Shown here: positions 59,733 to 64,000 of the stretch, piece by piece
Position numbering within the stretch: position 1 is the first letter of the stretch
How the letters are laid out: the number at the start of each line of letters is the position of its first letter
Source: an uncultured Microbacterium sp.
Lineage (GTDB): Bacteria; Actinomycetota; Actinomycetes; Actinomycetales; Microbacteriaceae
DNA length: 64,000 nucleotides
Direction of reading: 5' to 3'
Assembly: GCF_947488465.1 (NCBI RefSeq)
Contig: NZ_CANKZA010000001.1
Location: 248,001 to 312,000 of the forward strand
Position numbers and translations under genes: made by a program
The notes under the pieces: generated by a model
What the model saw: only the letters and a program-made list of their open reading frames with translations
Told to the model about the DNA's origin: nothing
Database searches by the model: none

Positions 59733-61007
59733 GTGGGCATCATTTCGGACGGGCGGAAAGCACTCGCACTCGTGCGAAAGGCAGTCAACAACCGTGTGGC
59801 GGCCCACGACGTGCGCGGGCACCTCGCCGGCGCCCCTGTCCCGCCCGCGCAGCATTTCCGTATCGCGGTGTACTTCGCCGACGGCGCCGTGAACATGTAC
59901 CAGATCCGCCAGTGGTACAAACCCCTGGCCGAACTCGCGCGGACATGGCCGGTCGTCGTCCTCAGCCGCAATCCCACGGGCGCGCGCGCGTTGCTCACTG
60001 ACGGCGCGTTGCCGGTCGCGTTCACTCCGACGGTCCGCTCCCTCGAGGCGTATCTCGCCGAGCAGGACATCCGCATCGTCCTCTACGTCAATCAGAACAC
60101 CCGCAACTTCCAGATGTTCCGGTACGGGCACCGCTGGCACGTGTTCATCAACCACGGCGAGTCGGACAAGATGTACATGACCACCAATCAGTTCAAGGGG
60201 TACGACTACGCCTTGGTCGCTGGTGACGCTGCGCGGGAGCGGCTCGGCCGTGTGCTCTGGGACTACGACGTGGCCGCGCGGACGATCCCGATCGGCAGGC
60301 CGCAAGCCGATCACTATTCCGGGACGTTGCCCTATTCGCCCGATGAGCGCACGGTCGTCCTCTACGCGCCCACGTGGGAGGGAGACCGACCGTCGGCGCA
60401 CTACGGGTCGATCCGCACGCACGGCGAAGCGCTCGCGGCGGCTCTCTTGGCGTCCCCGGATCATCGGCTGATCTATCGCCCTCACCCGCGCTCGGGCGTG
60501 GTGGATGCCGAATACGGCGCGGCGAATCAGCGCATCGTCGACGCGATCGATGCCGCCAATCGTGCCGACCCGGCCGCGCAGCACGTCTTCGACGATCGTC
60601 CGGACCTCGGGTGGCAGCTCGCGGCGGCAGACGTCGCGGTGGTCGACATTTCGGCGATGGTGTACGACCGGTTGGCGGCCGACAAGCCGCTGCTGGTCAC
60701 TCGTCCGCTCGATCCCGAGGCTGTCGTCGATACCCACGGCTACCTGTCCGACGCCGAATGGCTGGATGCGGCGGCATCCGCTGGCATCGTTTCGGCCGTA
60801 CGCCGGTTGCAGGAAGACCGTGCGGCTGTCGAGCGACTCGAGGGATGGGTGCGCCACTACTTCGGCGAGACCGCGCCCGGAGCGGCGACCGCGCGCTTCC
60901 ACGGGGCGATCTCCGAGCTCATGGACCGGTGGGAGACCTGGCATCTGCGCACTGTGGACGACATCGACGAACCGGATCAGGACGAAGCCGACCTCGACGA
61001 CGAGTGA
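59733..61007 (+). CDS. CDP-glycerol glycerophosphotransferase family protein (3)
   Basis: 424 residues and more divergent. Core segments are FINHGESDKMYMTTNQFKGYD near 138-158, VVLYAPTWEGDRPSAHYGS near 209-227, LIYRPHPRSG and VAVVDISAMVYDRLAADKPL near 304-323. The His in FINHGES replaces the usual WHG, and the ASD-type motif is DISAMVYD, both seen in TagF-like relatives. The C-terminus is strongly acidic (DEPDQDEADLDDE). Monocistronic; its stop is followed 4 bases later by the converging maltokinase stop. Confidence 0.82.
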   Translation: MGIISDGRKALALVRKAVNNRVAAHDVRGHLAGAPVPPAQHFRIAVYFADGAVNMYQIRQWYKPLAELARTWPVVVLSRNPTGARALLTDGALPVAFTPTVRSLEAYLAEQDIRIVLYVNQNTRNFQMFRYGHRWHVFINHGESDKMYMTTNQFKGYDYALVAGDAARERLGRVLWDYDVAARTIPIGRPQADHYSGTLPYSPDERTVVLYAPTWEGDRPSAHYGSIRTHGEALAAALLASPDHRLIYRPHPRSGVVDAEYGAANQRIVDAIDAANRADPAAQHVFDDRPDLGWQLAAADVAVVDISAMVYDRLAADKPLLVTRPLDPEAVVDTHGYLSDAEWLDAAASAGIVSAVRRLQEDRAAVERLEGWVRHYFGETAPGAATARFHGAISELMDRWETWHLRTVDDIDEPDQDEADLDDE

Positions 61008-61011
61008 CGCG

Positions 61012-62304
61012 TCAGCGGGCGACGAGGCGCTCGACGGCGCTCAGCGGGATGCGAAGCCAGGCAGGGCGATGACGTGCTTCGTAGATCGTCTCGTAGACGG
61101 CCTTGTCCAATTCGAGAGCGTCCAGCAGTGATCCGGTCGGTTGGGCGCCCGATGAATCGCCGTAGCCGGTGAGGAATGCCGCGCGGGCCGCGCGCGCCCA
61201 GGCGTCGGCGACCTCGGGGTCGCCGCGGCCGTCGAGGCGGAGCGATCCGGCGACGTAGTCGAACGAACGCAGCATGCCCGCGATGTCGCGAAGTGCGAGA
61301 TCGGGTGCGCGTCGCTCGGCGATCGGGCGCATCGGTTCGCCTTCGAAATCGAGAACGACCCATCCTCGTTCGGGTGAGGACAGCACCTGGCCGAGGTGGT
61401 AATCCCCGTGCACACGCTGCAGGTCGGGCCACGGGCCTGCGGTCGCCGCGGTGTAGACGGCTTCGATCGCGGGCGCGATGCTCCGCAGCTCCCGAACCTC
61501 GTCGATCGCGATCGACAGGCGACGCGCCCACGCGCCGGCCAGGGTCGCCCGGGCAGCAGCATCGGGGGGAGCGGTCGGGAACAGCCGGGCGAGGTCGCGG
61601 TGCACGTCGGCGGTCGCGCGGCCGAGATCTGCTGCCTCGGCACGGAAATCGGCGCTCGTCGACGCGGCACGCAGCGCGACTCGCCAGGCATCCTCGACGT
61701 CCGGCAGGAATTCCTGCGCGAATGCGACCGATCCTTCCCACGTGACGGTCGCGTCCGTCGGCGAGCGCCAGAATCCGTCGACCCGGCCGAGCACCCGCGG
61801 AACATGCGCTGACCCGGCATCGGCCAGCGCCGTCTGCAGCTCGATGTCGGGGTTGAGGCCGGGATTCAGCGGGCGGAACACTTTGCAGATCACCGGCGGA
61901 GCAGAGGGTGACCGGTAGATGATCGACGTGTTGGATTGCTCACCACTGAGCACCTCGGCCTCCACATCGTCCGGCTGCAGGCCGAGTTCGGTGAGGAGCG
62001 CACGCGTATACGCGGGGTCGTGCGGGCCGTCGATCAGAACGCGGCCGTCGTCCCGCGCGCCGATGACGGATGCCGCGGAAACCTCCCGCGCGGCGGTTCG
62101 CTCAACGAGCGGAACCTGGTACACGATCGGCCGTGTCGGAGCATCGTCGACGACGACCAGCACGCGCACGCGGGCGTTCTCGTCATCCTGCGCGAGCATT
62201 CGGTCGGCCAGCAGGCGCAGCCGGGGCGGCATGGCACCGGCCGTGAACCACCGCTGGCGCGGCAACCACGCTGTCAGGCACTCCAGTGTGCGATCGAGGG
62301 TCAT
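61012..62304 (-). CDS. mak: Maltokinase
   Basis: Kinase of 430 residues that makes maltose 1-phosphate from trehalose-derived maltose in the GlgE pathway. The N-terminal cap begins LTAWLPRQRWFTAG near 10-23, typical of Mak. Catalytic loop RVHGDYHLGQVL near 296-307 and metal-binding VVLDFEGEPMRP near 316-327 are intact. The usual partners treS, glgE and glgB are not in the window. Its ATG overlaps the stop of the 69-residue gene before it (ATGA). Confidence 0.88.
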   Translation of the reverse strand: MTLDRTLECLTAWLPRQRWFTAGAMPPRLRLLADRMLAQDDENARVRVLVVVDDAPTRPIVYQVPLVERTAAREVSAASVIGARDDGRVLIDGPHDPAYTRALLTELGLQPDDVEAEVLSGEQSNTSIIYRSPSAPPVICKVFRPLNPGLNPDIELQTALADAGSAHVPRVLGRVDGFWRSPTDATVTWEGSVAFAQEFLPDVEDAWRVALRAASTSADFRAEAADLGRATADVHRDLARLFPTAPPDAAARATLAGAWARRLSIAIDEVRELRSIAPAIEAVYTAATAGPWPDLQRVHGDYHLGQVLSSPERGWVVLDFEGEPMRPIAERRAPDLALRDIAGMLRSFDYVAGSLRLDGRGDPEVADAWARAARAAFLTGYGDSSGAQPTGSLLDALELDKAVYETIYEARHRPAWLRIPLSAVERLVAR

Positions 62305-62510
62305 CCGTTGAGTTTAGGCTCTTCCTCGGCCTGGGCCCGGTCGAGATAGACCTCCACGGGAACGGAGATGGCGACTCCGGCCGCGCCGAGGATCCCGAGA
62401 TCATCCACCGGCGGGGGCAGAATCTCGGCGGCCTCGGCCGGCTCCCACGGTTCGGACGGAAGTCCGCCCCACTCGGTCGGCTCTTCGGGGCGGCTCTGGA
62501 AGATCCCCAT
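62301..62510 (-). CDS. Small acidic protein upstream of maltokinase
   Basis: 69 residues, Pro/Glu-rich with no recognised domain: it begins MGIFQSRPEEPTEWGGLP, contains WEPAEAAEILPPPVDDLG and ends EEEPKLNG. Support comes from coupling on both sides, with four bases after the upstream stop and a four-base overlap with mak. Function unknown. Confidence 0.65.
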   Translation of the reverse strand: MGIFQSRPEEPTEWGGLPSEPWEPAEAAEILPPPVDDLGILGAAGVAISVPVEVYLDRAQAEEEPKLNG

Positions 62511-62514
62511 GGGC

Positions 62515-63453
62515 CTATTCTGCCTGCGTCGCGGGCGCGACGTCGGTGGCCGTCTCCCTGCGGCGGGTCACGGTATTCACGGCGGTGCCGACGGCCTGCG
62601 TCACGGCACCGGTCACCCGCCGACCACCGGCAACGACGGCGCCACCGGCGCGGAGCACGCTGTCGGCGGCCACCCGCTCCACCGTGTGGGCGCCCTCGCG
62701 GGGCTCGAGTTCGGCCGGATAGTGTCCCGGCGGCATGCCGAACGCGCGGCGCGAACCGACGATGACGCGGCGGCCGAGAAGATGATTGCCGGTGCCGCCG
62801 ACGGCAGCGCCGATCCCGAAGGGGAGCGCCTTGCCGAGGGCCGACGCCCCGCCCTTCGCCGCGAACTGACGCACGAACGTGGATTTCAGCCGGTCGACGA
62901 GCGGCCCGACCGCTGCCCGGGGGAGTGACTTGGTGACCAGTTCCCCCCAGTACTTGTCCCGCGTCACTCCCTTCCCGGTGATCTGCTTGCTGAGTTGGGC
63001 GACGAGGTCGACGCCCTCCTTGCCGAGCATGAGGGTCAGCACGAGCGCACGCGCACGATCCGGGTTCTCGACGGGGATGCCGTGGAGCTCCGACATCGAC
63101 TGCGCGTAGAGGGCCGTGGCCTCCAGGAAGCCGATGGTCTCTACGCCGCTCAGCGCCAACGTGACGCCTGTTCCGATCCCGGGTACCACGGCGGTGGCGC
63201 CGACGGCGGCACCGCCGGTCGTCACCGCCGCAAGATAGCGGCGCTCGAGCATGCGCGCGATGTCCGCCGTGCTGGCATCGGGGTGTCGGAGCCGGATGCT
63301 GCGCAGGTGCGCGACGACGGCCGGGCGTTGCACCTGCAGCACACGATCGAGCGCGCGGATGGCACGTGGATGCTCCGGGGAGCCGTGCGGGGGAAGCCCG
63401 CCGTCCCAGGGGGAATCAGCGGGCAACGAGTGGATGCGGGGAACCTTGGCCAT
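62515..63453 (-). CDS. EcsC-like protein of unknown function
   Basis: 312 residues. A helical region with GIGTGVTLALSGVETIGFLEATALYAQSMSELHGI (two runs, near 95-130), then ARALVLTLMLGKEG and ALPFGIGAAVGGTGNHLLGRR near 218-238, resembles the EcsC family in layout. The C-terminus is basic and low-complexity. TAAGAT lies 9 bases before the ATG at 63453, a near-leaderless arrangement. It heads a unit with the small gene and mak. Confidence 0.65.
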   Translation of the reverse strand: MAKVPRIHSLPADSPWDGGLPPHGSPEHPRAIRALDRVLQVQRPAVVAHLRSIRLRHPDASTADIARMLERRYLAAVTTGGAAVGATAVVPGIGTGVTLALSGVETIGFLEATALYAQSMSELHGIPVENPDRARALVLTLMLGKEGVDLVAQLSKQITGKGVTRDKYWGELVTKSLPRAAVGPLVDRLKSTFVRQFAAKGGASALGKALPFGIGAAVGGTGNHLLGRRVIVGSRRAFGMPPGHYPAELEPREGAHTVERVAADSVLRAGGAVVAGGRRVTGAVTQAVGTAVNTVTRRRETATDVAPATQAE

Positions 63454-63497
63454 GTCGCATCGATCTTAGGAGCGCGCGCTGGGGGAGCGCTGAGCGA

Positions 63498-64000
63498 TCA
63501 GACGTACAAGTTCGCGCGTTCGAGGTCTTCGGCGAAGTCGACCTCAACGGCATAGAGATCGGAGATGTCGAGCGGCTCGAGCAGCAGGGCGTTCTCGGCG
63601 ATCGCAAGCTCCAGGCCGCGTTCGAAGTAGTCCTGGTCATCGACCCGCGCGAGCTGCGCCATGAAGGCGCGCTTGTCGGCGGCGGAGATGTAGTTGATGC
63701 CGACCGCTTCACCGATGCCACCACGCACGGTCTTGGACAGCGCGTTGATGAAGCCTTCCGCGGTGACGGTGTACTTGACCTCTTCGTCGCTGACCTTGGC
63801 GGTGTTGACCGTCACGAAGGACTGCTTGCGCTCGATCAGTTCGATCGCGCGTCCGAGGATGCGGGGGTCGAAGACCACGTCGCCGTTCATCCACAACACG
63901 CCGCCCTTGCCCGTGGCCTGGAGGGCGCGCAACAGGCTCTTGGACGTGTTGGTCTGGTCGTACCGCTCGTTGTAGACGTAGTCGACATCGGGGAACGCCT
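63498..64000 (-). CDS. LicC-like cytidylyl/nucleotidyltransferase (5' end outside window)
   Basis: The visible 167 residues are the C-terminal two thirds of an NTP-transferase-fold protein. The first residues seen are AFPDVDYVYNERYDQTNTSK and then SLLRALQATGKGGVLWMNGDVVFDP; the YNxxYxxTN..SL pattern and the GDVVF metal-site Asp match phosphocholine and related cytidylyltransferases. A later part reads AEGFINALSKTVRGGIGEAVGINYIS. With three CDP-glycerol-type transferases nearby, a CTP:polyol-phosphate activity is plausible but unproven. Confidence 0.75.
   Translation of the reverse strand, partial: AFPDVDYVYNERYDQTNTSKSLLRALQATGKGGVLWMNGDVVFDPRILGRAIELIERKQSFVTVNTAKVSDEEVKYTVTAEGFINALSKTVRGGIGEAVGINYISAADKRAFMAQLARVDDQDYFERGLELAIAENALLLEPLDISDLYAVEVDFAEDLERANLYV

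Noticed and set aside
1..64000. Genomic island, prophage or insertion sequence
   Set aside because: No transposase, integrase, phage gene, terminal inverted repeat or abrupt change in composition was seen; gene order follows core actinobacterial synteny.

Overview
The window is high-GC, gene-dense bacterial chromosome, with start codons often overlapping the preceding stop as ATGA or GTGA. The content points to an actinomycete, most likely Microbacterium or a close relative in the Microbacteriaceae. The indicators are the actinobacterial helicase-nuclease pair AdnA/AdnB, UvrD2, small DUF3117 and DUF3107 proteins, UPF0182, a DUF2342 zincin, a tatB-mrp-MgtE_N/CBS block, and a complete C50-carotenoid operon. 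I see no insertion sequences, phage genes, CRISPR arrays or rRNA. The window reads as core chromosome rather than an acquired island.

Layout. 1-3.4 kb: end of an oligopeptide ABC importer (fused double ATPase, lipoprotein binding protein). 3.5-7.6 kb: GTPase TypA, a DUF2200 protein, an AzlC/AzlD amino-acid exporter and a small membrane protein. 7.6-16.3 kb: ferredoxin, DapC, citrate synthase, an unknown protein framed by a repeat, PPK2, DapD, DapE, a mannosyltransferase and DUF3117. The diaminopimelate/lysine genes dapC, dapD and dapE lie close together, and a second DapC-like aminotransferase sits at 53-54 kb. 16.4-21.9 kb: O-methyltransferase, TatB, Mrp, DUF1003, MgtE_N/CBS protein, a stress-type membrane protein and a hydrolase. 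21.9-28.5 kb: aminopeptidase P, an EEP phosphatase, PHP esterase, DEAD-box helicase with a small coupled membrane protein, a ferritin-like protein and DUF3107.

28.7-41.2 kb: DNA-repair region with adnA, adnB, a degenerate phosphotransferase, nudC, uvrD2, a TOMM-type E1-like protein and a DUF2342 zincin. 41.4-45.4 kb: Lon-like PDZ protease and UPF0182. 45.4-51.5 kb: operon idi-crtE-crtB-crtI-crtYe-crtYf-crtEb with every junction overlapping, divergent from a MarR regulator (crtR-like). This set makes GGPP, phytoene, lycopene and then a cyclised C50 carotenoid of the decaprenoxanthin type. An initiator tRNA-fMet follows at 51.5 kb. 51.7-55.8 kb: membrane protein, nitrilase-type amidohydrolase, aminotransferase and an HtrA protease. 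55.9-64 kb: cell-wall polymer genes (three CDP-glycerol glycerophosphotransferase-like proteins, one family 2 glycosyltransferase, a cut-off LicC-like cytidylyltransferase) with a maltokinase between them.

The strongest unannotated signal is regulatory. At least eighteen genes have a TANNNT hexamer ending exactly 6 or 7 bases before the start codon and no ribosome binding site, the hallmark of leaderless transcripts. Some form tight divergent pairs (dapD/dapE, DUF2200/azlC). In one case (55.9 kb) the hexamer lies in the loop of a perfect 19-bp inverted repeat whose right arm carries the start codon. Other points worth attention are a phosphotransferase lacking its catalytic residues, a probable CTG start codon, an orphan RiPP-type E1-like protein overlapping uvrD2, and a near-identical intergenic repeat on both sides of an unknown gene.
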